From Oxyruncus cristatus (taxonomy: Eukaryota; Chordata; Aves; Passeriformes; Cotingidae), in contig VXAY01005813.1 of assembly GCA_013399855.1 (NCBI GenBank), forward strand, positions 475,825-539,824: a DNA stretch of 64,000 nucleotides. The letters are read 5' to 3'. Below the pieces are notes generated by a model. It was given only the letters and a program-made list of their open reading frames with translations, was not told the origin of the DNA and made no database searches. Numbering within the stretch: the first letter of the stretch is position 1; every line of letters begins with the position of its first letter. Of this stretch, positions 12,935 through 24,877 are shown in pieces. Made by a program: the position numbers and the translations under genes.

Positions 12935-13839
12935 CAACACACAACATTATTTGTTAACATTCCTAAATATTCATTATGGGAACACAAAGTCTTTAAAAAG
13001 CCGATTGTTTTCTCATTAAATTTGGATATTTGGGAGGATTCTGTGCACTGTGTTAAATAAACAGATATTTGGATAATTTTCAAGTGAACGTTTAAAACGA
13101 GTATTATCAATGGTTAGAAAAGCAGTTACTGCCCATCTCAGCTCCGCTGCCTCTTCAGCCTCTCAGGGTTTGTGTCCCCCCGGTCATCCCCTGCCCCTTA
13201 CAGCCTCTTCTGGCACATGCAGTGAGTTCCTGTGCCCTCAGCAAGCCCGTCAGAGGGAACACAAGAGAATTTCGCTAATTCAGGATCCTTCTCTTCTTCC
13301 CTTTTCAAGTTCCAGACATGGTATTTTTAAGTCACATCCTCTTTCCCATCCTCCTGTGACGTGGAGAATGTCACACTTTGTCGAGACACAATTTCAACAG
13401 TTTCATTTGTCAGAAGCTGCTTAAGTAAATTTATTTTAATCGGGTTCTCATTTGCATTCAAAGTTACTACAAAAAATTTAAGTATTAGAAGGCTTGATAC
13501 AGTGCCTTAATCTGAGTGTAGTAAAATCCAGGAGGAGATCTTGAAACCCACACACTCAACTTGCCCATTGACTTTCTACAATTTCACACAAAATTCAAGC
13601 AATTGTAGGGAAAAGAAAAAGGATATTTTTATAACTTGGACCAGTGAATAAACAATTTGTCGGAACAACTGCTGAGTTTGCACAAGCAAATGGTGTTTAA
13701 AAAGCAATGTCTGAGCCTAGATCCCTTTCTTAAAGTCGTTTTTAATGAAGCCTGAATGTGGTTTAACCCGCCTCAGTGTTGGCCACCGCGCAAACCAGTC
13801 CAGCAGAGTTTTACTGCCCGACAAGTCGGGTCAGAGATG

Positions 13840-13925
13840 GTTCCTGGGGTCAGATCAGGCACTCACTGCCTCAATGGCCTTTGGCAAATCACTTAACCTT
13901 TCTCTATTAATGTTTTCCTGACAGT
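13840..13925 (+). mobile_element. probable MIR SINE relic
   Basis: The segment 'tttggcaaatcacttaacc' followed by 'tttct' and 'tttcctg' closely parallels the most conserved part of the MIR core and 3' half (CCTTGGGCAAGTCACTTAACC...TTTCCTCATCTG). The preceding 'ctggggtcagatcaggcactcactgcc' is compatible with the core region but much more diverged. MIR is an ancient tRNA-derived SINE family shared by amniotes. Only short, heavily mutated pieces survive in birds, so recognition rests on about 35 bases. A chance match is possible but unlikely given the order of the sub-motifs. Confidence 0.55.
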
Positions 13926-15116
13926 AGAATCGTTCTTCATCATGGTAGGGAGGAGTTTAGCTCGTTAATTAATAAAAATAACTATAAAAATGCTCCTTCT
14001 TTACTTCTGCTCTTCAGAGTAATACTGAACTCGAAACCACCCTGTACATTAGGCAGAAATGAGCTATTTCTAGATAAGTGGGTGCTATTTCAGAGGTTTC
14101 CAGCACCCACACTCTAATGGACTTTACACATTATGAAGAAGAACAAGGCTCACAGTTTTCTTGCATCTCATGACTAACAACAACAAATAGAACCAGCAGT
14201 TTGTCCTGAACTGACACCTTGTATGGTTTAGAACACTTCCCTAAATTTTGATGAGCTAAACGAGTTAAAAATATGTATATATTGTGAAAATCACCTTGAT
14301 CTGAAACCCTCCATGCTATGTTTCAGCCTAAACCACACTTTATTGCCTAGAAATAAGCTCCTTGGAAAAGAGTTTCTCAGGGAAGCAGCGACAGCACAGC
14401 AGCTCCACTGCAGCATCCAAACGGGGATCACTGCAATACAGTCTATTCCAGAATCATTTTTCTTTTTATTATTTCATTAAGTTGTATCTCACTAAAGTTC
14501 CTCCTAGGATCTCTCTCCAGCACCAAATTTTTCATTGAGAAAACTATAAATCATAGGCCTAAATTACAATTTAATTATAAACGCCTTCCCTTCTAATGCT
14601 GCCTGGGACCTTTTACCCTCCTACATAATTCTAAAAAATGACCCCTGTCATAATTTCCTTCACTAGAATAATATGCAGAGATCTAATCCTGAATCCTGCT
14701 GTCTTATAATTTAATATAAGAGGTAATTATTATTCAAAAGATAATGTTGCAGATATTGAAAATATTCTGAAGTTTAAGTCTAAAAAAACCTTCCCTTGGT
14801 ATGTAAAAGCCTCTTACTTGACTCTTGCAGGAAAGGAAATAAATAAAAAGGTTTTAAGACTTTATGCAAAATGCTAGAAGTGTTATTTGTAGCTGGGATT
14901 TGTCGACTATAATTTCTATAACCCTTGAACTACAGAGAAAACATTCACACACACGGCAAAACCAGGAAGGCAGCAGATCATTTATTATTGATTTCTGCTT
15001 TTTGCCACAGGTTAGACAGACAGTTCTAGATTGCTGTTATCTACATGAAAAATATGTTTTAGGTGGTTCATATTTTGGAATACAAGGGAGTTTAAGGTGA
15101 GCCAAAGTCAAAAGGA

Positions 15117-15147
15117 AACCAAACCAACCAAAACAAACCAAACCCCT
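15117..15147. repeat. A/C-rich low-complexity tract
   Basis: Imperfect CCAAA/CCAAAA units. No retroposon body is adjacent. Confidence 0.65.
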
Positions 15148-15469
15148 GTCACGAAACCTTTTTACTCCTCCAATTTTATTTTAAAGGGACCACATCAAAG
15201 ACACAGTTGTGTGTTTATCCAAAACACTCCTGTAAAGAAGTTAAATTACAATAAAACTTCAGGGAATTAGTACATTTTTCCCTAAGTCAGAAAAGCAAGG
15301 AATAGCACCATTGTGTCAATTCATCCTGCACAAGAGACGGTGGGTTTATCTCAGCCCAGGAACACAGCTATTACTGCCTGGCTATTCCCTCTACAAAGGA
15401 AGGCTTTGACCTTAAGAGTCCTTTTTTCTAAAACTGGGATTCATCAATTAAAGCCTGTTTTCTTTTTAG

Positions 15470-15550
15470 TTAACTCTTACAGAATGCAGTAATATCTGCC
15501 AAAGAAGGGAACTGATAGTGCAGCTGGAGCAGGAGAAGGTGAAGATGAAC
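15470..15550 (+). other. exon-like open segment (candidate only)
   Basis: A pyrimidine-rich run ending in an AG (15452-15469, 'ctgttttctttttag') is followed by 81 nt (27 codons) with no stop in one frame, then AAC|GTAAGG, a good match to a 5' splice donor at 15551. The frame would be phase 0 at both ends. The C-terminal part reads ELIVQLEQEKVKMN, a charged, coiled-coil-like peptide. Alternative acceptor AGs lie at 15481-15482 and 15488-15489. I cannot match the peptide to a family. About one in four random 27-codon segments is open, so the support comes mainly from the splice-site context. It could be a real small or alternative exon of a gene spanning the window, or chance. Confidence 0.25.
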
Positions 15551-16959
15551 GTAAGGAGAGAGAATTAACAGAAAGAATTGCTGAAGCACAGCAGAATAAA
15601 ATCCACAGAACAGGAATGCTTTTCCTGTTTCAAATTCAGGGAGCAAGCCCCATTTTTTCAGGTAAATGAGATATCAAATGAGCTTCATTGCTTCTAACCA
15701 TATCCAGCTCCATCAGTGAGAACAAATAAAATGCCCTAACTGACAGATTCAACACCCTGAAGAGGGAGAGGCCAGGGAGGTTATCAGAAAATGGGGTTCA
15801 CAAGAGGTAATTATAACCCGTGCTCACCCTGCTTAGGTGAGGCACAACATCACGATACAGCTCCATAAAAATCAAACTATATAGTGCAGAGGCACCAGTT
15901 TACTGCCCTCTTTGTTTTTGCTTTGGGAGCAGTTCATTTAAGATGTAATAAATCGAAGTTTTTTTCTCTGTCCCTCCATAAATTCAGGGACAGTGCAAAT
16001 GAGGAGCTCCTCATTATGGACAATGGAAAGGGACTCCCCAGACAGTGACATGAGCTGGGAGCATTCAGGCTCTCATTAAAGGGAGCCCTGTGCTTTTTGT
16101 AATAAGGAATATTACTTAATAACACTCCGAGCATGGTTCACTTCATACTGCTGAAGTGAGTTTTTGGAGGGCAGTGAAGGGGAAAAGAGGGAACGTCCAC
16201 AGTGCCACAAACATCATAAAAACAGAGATGGAATTTTGCCTGTAACAAATTAATAAGGAAGTGTTGTTGACTGTCTCTAACTGAATGGCTTCATGCAACA
16301 CACAGATTTAAGGATCTCAAGGGGATTTGTGGAAGATGTTAGACTTTACTCTTAAATGAACAAACAAAACCAGACTGGAGGGACACAGGTAGAAATAATT
16401 TCAGTTCTTACAGCAGAAGGATGACATGAGATTTGAATCCACCATCAGGGCAGTTGGCCAAGAAACTACTACTATTAACACAATACATTTTTTGTGCACA
16501 TCCCAAACTTTCCCTAAGAAGATCCTGGAGTTGTCCCCACAGAATTTAATTCAGTTTTTGCCAAGTCATCACCACCATCTGTCAGATTACTTGGAGTTGT
16601 GCTCCTATCCCCAAATGTACTCCCTAGCTCAGCTTTCTGGTGTCCGAAAGCTCAGTAAATACATTTCCTACTTTGTGATTCAGCTCATTAAAGCAAATAC
16701 TGCAGTGACCCAGGGTCAGGCAGACCCCTGCCAAACCTCAGGTCATACCTCCTTCCACTCTGACAGTGATAAGTTTGTCCTAAAAATGATTCTTCAGTCC
16801 ATTGTACACTTACACTCATCTCACCCAAATTTCCTCAGCTTGCTTAGAACTGAAGTCATGTGAGGAGTGTCAAAACTCTCCCTAAATTCACGATATGTGA
16901 CAGCGATTGCTCCCTCCCTGCCCACACCTGTTATGCTGCTCTACAAGTTGTTGTGTTGC

Positions 16960-17620
16960 TGAGAAAATATTTTTTCTGGCAAGTCCATGTTTGTTATTCA
17001 TTTCCTTGTCGTCCTCCAAGCGCTCACAAATAGCTTGGTTCTTTTTTCCAGAGTTTTTGCAGGAACTGGAGGTTACCTGACTGGTCTACAATTCCTGTCT
17101 AAACTCGGGACACTGCCCTGTCTTCCAGGATTTCATCTTCCCTGCACGAGTTTTCAAAACAAGCCACTGCTAGTTCTGAGTTTATTTTGGCTCTAAGTGT
17201 TCTTTTAATGAGTTTTGAGAGCAATGGTTCTGACAGCAGCTGTCTTGGACACTTTAACCTGCTTCTTCTCTCTTCAGGACTCAGATCTCACCCATTTGGC
17301 AATGGCATTAATTAATAATTGCTGTCCTACAGGCCACCTTCAGGAGAGGAAGATACAGAAACATTTGGCTGTCTCAAAATGCTCTTTGCTCTCCACTGAA
17401 TGGTGATCCTACATAGCTTTTATTTTCCCATTCTTGTTGTTCTCTAGTAATGTTATTTTTGCTATTTCGATACATCTTGCTTCGTACTTGATGACTTGGC
17501 CTCTCTCGTTTTATCACAGTGTGCTCTGCTGTATTTTTATACTCATTCATGGCAATCTGCAAGGTGGTCTCTTACATCTGACACCCACCCTCTGCACTAG
17601 GATAGTTTGCACTCGATAAA
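16960..17620 (-). mobile_element. relic of an ancient CR1/L3-type LINE
   Basis: Several separated blocks, in order, resemble the antisense of an old amniote CR1/L3-clade element. They are 'ggaggttacctgactggtc' followed by 'tacaattcc' (17070-17095), the reverse-transcriptase region where young CR1 has GAGGTCAGGCTGACAGGCCTG. Next come 'tttttatactcattcatgg' and 'caatctg' (17534-17560). Last are 'caaggtggtctctta' (17561-17575) and 'aggatagtttgcactcg' (17599-17615). The match is patchy with many indels and no open frame. The first block aligns in concept with the young copy at 24.9 kb, which supports the minus orientation. The ends are not defined, and the relic may extend on either side. Confidence 0.5.
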
Positions 17621-18986
17621 AAGATTCCATTTATGTAATTATCCAGGTTTCAGGTCTAAATAATTCCCATTAATTGCCACGACTTTCACTGTCACTGATT
17701 ATTCTTAGCTTTTAATTGCTCACTGAGCTCAAACTTCACTGCTCTTTTGGCCTGTGACAGCCCAAGCAGTTTTGGCTTGGCCTTCTGTGTTCCCTTCACA
17801 GCCTCACTCTATATGGCAACAAGGATTTGAGATTTTTACACTATTGCTATGTGGGGGACTAACAATGTTTTCACTTCGCTCCTGTCTGCAAGTGCAAGCT
17901 TGCACTCGCTGCTGATGGCAGTGCTTACTTATGGGTCCAAGAACATCCGTCCTTCCAACTTTTCAGAACTACTTTTGCAGAGGGAGCCCAGCCCAGCACG
18001 TTTCCTCTCCCGTTTAATGGCCACTGTAAGAGCTCGTTCACTTAGTCCTCATCAAACCCCGGGAACTGACAGCTTTCCACCCCCAGCATCCCCACTCCGA
18101 GAGGGCCTTTCCCCAGGAGCCGCCTTGTACAACCTCAAACACTTTATTACTGGCCAATTTGGGTTTCCTGCCCACTGTAAGTGGCAGTGCTGAGGGTCTC
18201 TAACTCTCTCTTGTCTTGCTAATCAATATAAGCAGTCACTTCCACGGCATTTCCCTACTACTCAGCAAGAAGGACGAGAGACAGCCACGGGCTGTAAATA
18301 ATGGTACAGCTTCAGCGGTACCTCAGAAAGTTAAACTTCAGAAACAGGAGGCTGCTGTCATTTTGGACTTTCAGGCTTCTTTTGATACTTCCCTCTTTTA
18401 ATTCTTTCCAGGCAGAGCAAAGAACTGCAGTTGGTTGATGCCATTCCCACTGAGAGCCTCCTCAGGGGGAGGGGGACGGTCCCCCTGCGCGGGGGCACAA
18501 AACGTCCCTGTGAGCAGCACGTGGCACCACGTCCACTGCAGAGAGCACAGGGAAATTCTATAAAGTGCCAACCACAGCTTTACAGTCACCGTGTTACGGG
18601 GATGAGAAAGTCAGGATTAAACAATTATTGCCTGGAACTAAGGCAGTAAAATTTGTTTATGAGGTAAATTTTAACAAGAAACAAACAGTTAGTGTTGTTT
18701 ATAAGCAAACTCAAGCTGTAAAATCCAGGGAATGCTTTGTAAATGCCCGTCCATGGGCCAGGTGAGGTCCTGGAGGGAAGCTCCCTGCTGCTTGCAGCTG
18801 GCTCACACACACAGTGTGACCAGCTCCAGCTGCCAGGTGACATCAGAGCCAGTGGCTTTGCCCAAGGATGGCAGTGGCAAACCCTTCATTTGGTTGTAAA
18901 GGTGTTCATTCTCAAAGGGCTTCTTCATCTCCACTGCATGAAATGACCTCCTTGTTGTGTTCATACCCAAAATGGCCACAATGACT
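17621..18986. other. non-coding block, possibly more of the old LINE
   Basis: Sequence from about 17,640 to 18,200 may continue the degenerate LINE relic, but I cannot anchor it to known blocks. The small frames 17849-18193 and 18431-18649 (plus) show no motif. No RNA gene is seen. Confidence 0.4.
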
Positions 18987-19107
18987 AATCATAAAATTGT
19001 GGAACCATTTAGGTTAGAAAAGGCTTCCAAGCTCCTCAGGTCCAGCCATTAATACAGCACTGCCAAGGCCACCACAAACCCATGTCCCAAAGTGCCACAT
19101 CCACTTC
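18987..19107 (-). mobile_element. CR1 LINE 3'-end fragment (older subtype)
   Basis: The plus strand reads 'aatcataaaattgtggaacc', 'aggttagaaaaggcttcc', 'tccagccattaatacagcac', 'tgccaaggccacc' and 'catgtcccaaagtgccacat'. This is the 3' UTR pattern of the CR1 subtype also seen at 24.88 and 55.42 kb, read from its 3' end. It is truncated after about 120 bp. Confidence 0.85.
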
Positions 19108-19856
19108 TGCAAGATGCAAAGACATAAAAGAGAAGTCTCTGATCTAACAGCACGTAGTCAAAAAGGCTCTGCCAAACACACCTCCAGTGCACAGCAGAGT
19201 GGTGTGATCCAAACACTCCTAAATTCAATATAGTTTAGTTTCCCACTGTCATCTTGTTTAATAGGAATTGCCCATATTCTCACTCAGCACTGCAACATAC
19301 TCTCTCTTTTAATGAAATTAATTCATTAGATTGAGCCCCAGGAAGACTTGGGGTGTCCCTACAGTGTGGTGGGATCACACCGTTAACACCAGCACAACAA
19401 CAACGAGCAGTGACTCAAAGTTGATTCCCAAAAGAGAGTGGTGTGAGGTGGACCATCTACCCTTCCACACCCTGAGGACAGAATAATCCAGGGATGGTAC
19501 AGACGTGGAGACTAAAGACCAAGCTCTGAAAAGCCAGAGTCAAAGGCAGATGTGTAGTAGAGGGCACACACTGGAACATCAGGGACAGGGATGTGGGGCC
19601 AAGCCTGGCCCGGTGCCAGCTGTCCCTGGCTCTGCAGGACAGGCCATCCTTCCATCCTCACGATCACCCAATGTGCACACTAGTTGAGGAGGAACCATGA
19701 ATGCTACAACTTTCATTAAAATCCTTGCATTAAAATCACTTGGCATTCCGTGAGGAAGGGAATCCACCCTCACTGATCCCGCTTTACTCATCCGTAACAA
19801 CAAAGAAATAAAAAACCTGGGGAAAAAAAATGTAACATTATTCTTTTTATTGCACA

Positions 19857-19871
19857 TACACACACACACAA
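19857..19871. repeat. (CA)n microsatellite, short
   Basis: About seven CA units followed by an A run (to 19876). Confidence 0.8.
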
Positions 19872-20029
19872 AAAAACCCCTTTAAAAGTGAGTATCTGCC
19901 TACTGCAAAGTACTGAGGTGAAAAGGGAGGTGTTATCATCCCCGTTCCCCCAGGATCTCTTAGAGCGTGTGTGTTTCTGTGGTGGTTGGCTTGTGGTTTC
20001 GTTGTTCACTACAGTTTCCCAGAGCCCTA

Positions 20030-20440
20030 TATTTTACTGAAACATAAGTACAGGCCCACCAATTTGCTGACAAGCTGATCTATTGGCTCTAGGACACTGA
20101 GGGGAATTATGCTCCTGCCGCCCTGATGCTCTCCTTTGTTTAGAAAAAGAAGAGAGAAAGAGAGAGAGTGAAAAAAAAAATCCTCAATCGTTTAGTACAA
20201 GTCATTTTACATGCTGGGATAATGAAGTATAAAAATGCCTTCAAAGGACTGATTTCCTACTTTTAACTCACTACCAGCCGAGCTCTTTGTGAGGCCCTCT
20301 GGAACATGCATTCCCAGCCCCACTCAAACAAAAGAGCTGCGAATTCATTAAACTATTTAATTATGCCTTTTTATTTTTCTCCATTAGCAAGCCCTGCCAG
20401 TACAAAGTAAATAAAGCCACCATGGTCTTTCCCCAGCAGA
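20030..20440. promoter_or_regulatory. candidate conserved non-coding element
   Basis: This is a repeat-free, CpG-poor segment of mixed composition with clustered homeodomain-type TTAAT/TAAT cores ('cattaaactatttaattatg', about 20345-20366) and no coding frame. A purine-rich tract (20143-20180) interrupts it. The texture resembles vertebrate developmental enhancers, but conservation cannot be tested here, so this is an inference from composition. Confidence 0.25.
20143..20180. repeat. purine-rich (GA/A) low-complexity tract
   Basis: An AGAGAGAAAG-type run ending in ten A. No element body is adjacent. Confidence 0.75.
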
Positions 20441-22729
20441 CACACTGACTGTTTTTATTCTTTATTCAGTTTACAATATAAAGGGCTATTTTTCCCCCCT
20501 CCTCCTATTCTTGGCGAGTTTCCTAATACAAGCCCTACAAACAGAAGCATCCAACTGTACATGCGACGCATGGAAGCAGTGGGAGCAGGGAGCAGCACTC
20601 AGCATTGCGAGCACATACCCCAGACAGCTTTCAAAGTACCAGCAGCCAACGGCAGCCAAACAGCACTTTACAGCCAGCACGGAAAAGATATTAGGGTTTT
20701 TTTTTTTATACTCTAGTAAATTTGCTTTTTACATCTATTTCTTTTCAGAAGGGCTTGTTATTGAGCTTACTGTCCACAAATTCCATTGATCTCAGGCTGT
20801 GACTCAATCCATATGCTCACGCTTTGACACCAGCACAGCAAGCAAGCGATACAAATCCTGTTCAGGCTACAAACTTATTGATTTTATAGATTTCCCCCAA
20901 AGTTGTGATAATGATATATCATTGTTAAATTTGGTAGAACAAACTGCTTTCCCAATCTGTCAATGCGAGCATGAAAACCAATTCACAGCCTTGTTTAGAA
21001 GGCTTTCCCTTCAGAAGAATAAGTACTGCTAGCGGAGGCAGATCCCCGGCACCCGCCGCTGGCAGCGGGTGATGGATGTCACCTTTCCAGTTGCCCTTTC
21101 CTGACCTGTAGCCCGCTGCGTTCCCAGACTTGCCTCCTGGTTATGAGAACCACCCTTCTTTTCCAGGAGCATTTCTCAAATTCATTATTTAAAACTTGCA
21201 GTAGATGTAAACCGTAATAATAGCTTTTAAACATATTTCCTTTAAATATTTTAGATGCATTAAGATGACATGAGAATTATTGATTTTAGCAAATCATTTT
21301 TGCTTGTTCTGTTCCTGCGCTCACATAAGTGGCAAAGCCGTGCTTTTCCCTTCCATGAGAGGGAGACAGAACACTGGCTTAAAGAGGAGTGGCCTCACTC
21401 CCTGCTTCCATCACAGTTCCTCAACCTCCCAACAGTGGGAACAACGCAACGTGTCCCTTCACAGCGACTGGCTGCCCCGCCAAACCCACTCGGGCATTTC
21501 CCTCATGGCTTTTCTCTGCCAAGGCAGAAACCTGATCTGACACATCTCCCAACCAGCAAACACGAGTCCATGCCAGAGGTATTAGGAAGAAGAAACTCAA
21601 GCTGTTTCTCAGGTTCTGAGAACACGATGTGAGAAGCTCATCAGTCCTTCTGTGCCGGTCAAAGGACAGAAAGGCTCCCACCAACACCACGTCTGTGGGG
21701 TGCAGGAGATGCACACAAACTGTAAACAGCTGTTGTGTTTTTAACAAACCATGAAATAGCTCCAACAAAACCGTTTGCTGGAATGACAATGTCGGCTTTC
21801 ATTCCCACATTCTCCTCCAGCTCTGAAGCAACTATTAGCCCTCCGAAGACAGACTTAGAAATCATGAACATAACACTTGCCAAAGAAACTGAAATTAATA
21901 AAAAGGAAAGGCTTACAAATTTAGAAAACTAAATTTAGGAAATCCACGTGAATAAATAATTTCTCCCTTGAACAACCTCCTTTTTTCCATCATGGCCTTT
22001 CTGCCTGCTATTTATCCATCTTCACTCAGCATCCACCTCCTTAGCACAGGAAAAGCAGCTTAACTCCTCCGACATGATGTCACTAGTTCAACATACCCCA
22101 CACAGTGAGAGCTTTACTGTGCTCTCCCAAGTCCTGCTGTTGATAACTCCTCACATCTGGCAACACATCCCTGAGCATTTGACTGCGTTCCTGGGACAAC
22201 AGCTCTGAGACACATTTGGAAGGGTTGAACATCTCCCACCAGCGCCTCTCCTTTCGCTCCTGATTTAATTCAAGGTGATAGGTGCTGAACTCGGTTACCT
22301 ACCGTGGCTTTTTTTGAACTTGCTGAATGCCCTTTCTGAATATGTCTTTGTGAAAAGTCTTTCTGAACTTCAGGGCACTTGAAATTCGAGCACCTGCCTG
22401 CAGTCTCTCTTCTGTGTCTTCCACCTCTGTTAAAAAACAACTCTGACATACTCCTCATTCATCTGTGCTATTTTCACTGTTTTTCTCACTGAAACAGCAA
22501 TGTCAGCCTAAGAGAAAGGTGATAGAACAGTATAAATTCTAGTATTTTACTGTCACGTTGCTGAGGAGCTTCCCTCTCAGAGGCAGGAAGGGTCTCAACT
22601 TGTCCTCACAACAAGAGGTGGTCTGTTTGCTGGGCAGAGGGGGCTCTACCAGTAACAGAGTCAGCACTCAACTGGTCTGGTTTGAAGAGGTGAAGACCTT
22701 AACACAGACAAGTGTCATTATGAACTCAC

Positions 22730-22845
22730 TTCTGTGATGGGAGAGCTGAGACTTGGTGAAACTGCAGGACTTGCCAAAGGCCTCACAGGACACCAGTGAT
22801 AACGTAATTCCCCAGCGATGAAGGCCCTCAGTCCCAATGTACATT
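22730..22845 (-). mobile_element. probable MIR SINE relic
   Basis: The segment 'gagctgagacttggtgaaac', 'ggacttgccaaaggcctcac', 'aggacaccagtgata', 'aattccc' and 'ccctcagtccc' parallels the antisense MIR pattern (GAGGCACAGAGAGGTTAA.TGACTTGCCCAAGGTCACACAGC.AGT...GAACCCAG...CTCAGTCC). It is the complementary orientation of the relic at 13.86 kb. The match is diverged and rests mainly on the GACTTGCC.AAGG.CTCACA core. Confidence 0.5.
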
Positions 22846-23374
22846 ACATCCATTCTGGATAACCTTAGCTTGTGTCTTCTTTAAGAAAAGATATTCACAA
22901 AGGGAATGTACCCTCATATCCCTGTTATTCCTCGTTTACTGGGCAAATAATGACTTTACCCCAGCCAGTCCTCACAGCAGCAAAGGCATCACATGCTCCT
23001 CTATTGGGATCCTGAGGACCTTTTATACCAGTTGATATAGAATTTATATGATTCCACAACAGGAAAAATGTGTTCTTGGTGTTCTGTGGAATTCCCACTC
23101 AGGGTAACAGAACGTGGGTGAGGATTAACAGAACCTTGTGGTTCCAGATGATGAGAAAAGAGAACGGCTGTCTTAGAAAACTGAAGTCTGAATGTATTAC
23201 AGGAAGGTAAAAACATCCCAAGAGTACAAGTACTTCCAAAAAAATTATCAGACTTCCTTCCTTGCCCCACAAAGCAATCTGCTTGGACAAACCACAGAAC
23301 CTCTGCCTTCAATTTACACCTCTGGAAAAATAAGTCTTTCCTTTCTCGCATCCCACTCTTTCTCACTTTCCACC

Positions 23375-23419
23375 ACCCCCCCTCCAAAAAAAAAAGAGAG
23401 AGAAAAGGGGGAAAAAAAG
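23375..23419. repeat. poly-C / poly-A / purine low-complexity tract
   Basis: A short C run is followed by about ten A, a GA run and a G/A run. Upstream (23335-23375) is CT-rich. Simple sequence only. Confidence 0.75.
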
Positions 23420-24399
23420 CCCTTCCTGATAATTGCACTGGTCCAAATGTGCAGGGCTTTCATACAGAATGATGGCTTCCCTTGTCTCCTGCATTTGTTC
23501 ATCTCCTTTGGGAGGAGCAATTTACAGAAAGCATTATCGATTTTTGCCATAATAGGTACAGAGATGCCTCACTGTCCCCGCTCAGCCAGCTCACTCTCTG
23601 CATCACAACTGTCAGGCCAGTTTGTGAAGCCCGTCATTATTTTTTTTCAAGTAAATCCATCACAGGAGTGGGGGAAAAGTGATGAAAATAAAATTATTTT
23701 CACCTTGCCATAAAAAAGAATGGCCGTGTTCCCTAACAGAAATAAGTGCAAATGCTGTCAACTAAGAGAGTAGAAGGGAAATTCAAAGCAAATAAAAGTG
23801 GGCTGGGGGGAGGAGGACGGAAAGGGGGGTGAAGGAGGCATGGCAGGAGCTAATTTACTTTGAACACATTCTGGAATTTTCCTGTTAAAGCCGCTATTTA
23901 CAACTCTTCCAGTTGTTCTCAAAGTTCTCATTTCCCAGGAAGCACTGAAATCCATACCTTATACAGATATTTGCTTTGGCTTTTAGGGTGTAGAGGAGAT
24001 TGCGGATTCTGGGTTGCAATTACGAAATATTCTTGGCCTGCAGGATGAAATGTGCCGTCCAAGCTGCCCCTGAGCGCAGACCACCCACCAGCACCCCGGG
24101 ATTACCGGCCCACTCCCTCCTTTGTGCACGGAGCCCGTTTGGGGGCTTCTCCCGCTCCCCTCCACCAGGGCAGGCTGAGGCCACCAAACTCATTCTTGCC
24201 CCTGATCAGCATGTGAATGTTGAGGGACACTTACTTCAAATATTTCTGAAACTCAAAAAGCCTTTTAGAAATCACATCTAAAAACAAACAATTCCCCCCT
24301 GCCCCTCGCCTGCCTTGCTGACTCTCCGACAAGCCCTTTGGTATTCAGCCCTCCTCCTTGATTAGTTTTTCCTGTACCCTTCATGTTGGTCACTTATCT

Positions 24400-24720
24400 C
24401 ACAATCTTGAAGGTCACACTCTGCAGTGCCCTATTCCGGCGGCCCTGCCTTGTTTTTTATTCCTGAAGACAGCCTTGTTTTGGGCTCAGAAGGTTTAATC
24501 CAAGAATTGGCTCTGGATCTAATTCCCAGATCCTCAGTTCATTAGCCATGAAAAGTGATAGCTGCTTAAGATTTTTATGAGCCATTGTTCCAAAGCGGGC
24601 CACAGAAACGGCACAATTACCCAGCGCAGAGCACAAAGCCCGGCTGCCTCTGGCACTGACACGAGGAGCTCGATAGCAATCAAACAGCTTAATGAAAAGC
24701 AGCAAGTTTGCTCTTGGTAA
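24400..24720. promoter_or_regulatory. candidate conserved non-coding element
   Basis: A repeat-free segment directly upstream of the long CR1 copy, with no coding frame. It has evenly mixed composition and several short transcription-factor-like cores (for example 'gccattgttcc' at about 24582, resembling a SOX-type ATTGTT core). The inference rests on texture only, with no conservation data. Confidence 0.22.
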
Positions 24721-24877
24721 GGAGCGAGGGGATCTGTGAAGTTTGTTTCCAAGTGGTGCTTTCTGTAAGGACACTTGTTAGGACAAAATTTAAATCACTG
24801 TACCCGCCCTTCAGGAGCACTGGCACTAAAGGAGATACAACTTGGCTTTTTGACCCTCCACACAAGCACTTGTGAAC

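Larger units (their letters stand above)
12591..16959. other. AT-rich non-coding block with one exon-like segment
   Basis: No protein family is recognised. The block contains a 13-nt T run (12922-12934), a probable MIR relic (about 13861-13925), an exon-like open segment (15470-15550) and a (CCAAA)-type A/C-rich tract (15117-15147). The frames at 13110-13424 and 16426-16863 have no motif support. The rest reads as intronic or intergenic unique sequence. Confidence 0.5.
19108..24877. other. non-coding block with conserved-element character
   Basis: No gene is recognised. Content includes a (CA)n run (19857-19871), a purine-rich tract (20143-20180), a T run (20697-20707), a small GC-rich hairpin (21050-21071, 7-bp stem CACCCGC/GCGGGTG) and a probable MIR relic (about 22735-22840). 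The frame at 23192-23713 (plus, 173 codons) crosses the low-complexity C/A run at 23375-23419 and encodes no recognisable domain. The segments 20030-20440 and 24400-24720 look like candidate regulatory DNA and are listed separately. Confidence 0.5.

Noticed and set aside
23192..23713. 173-codon plus-strand frame as a gene
   Set aside because: Crosses a C/A/GA low-complexity tract, no motif, overlapped by minus frames.
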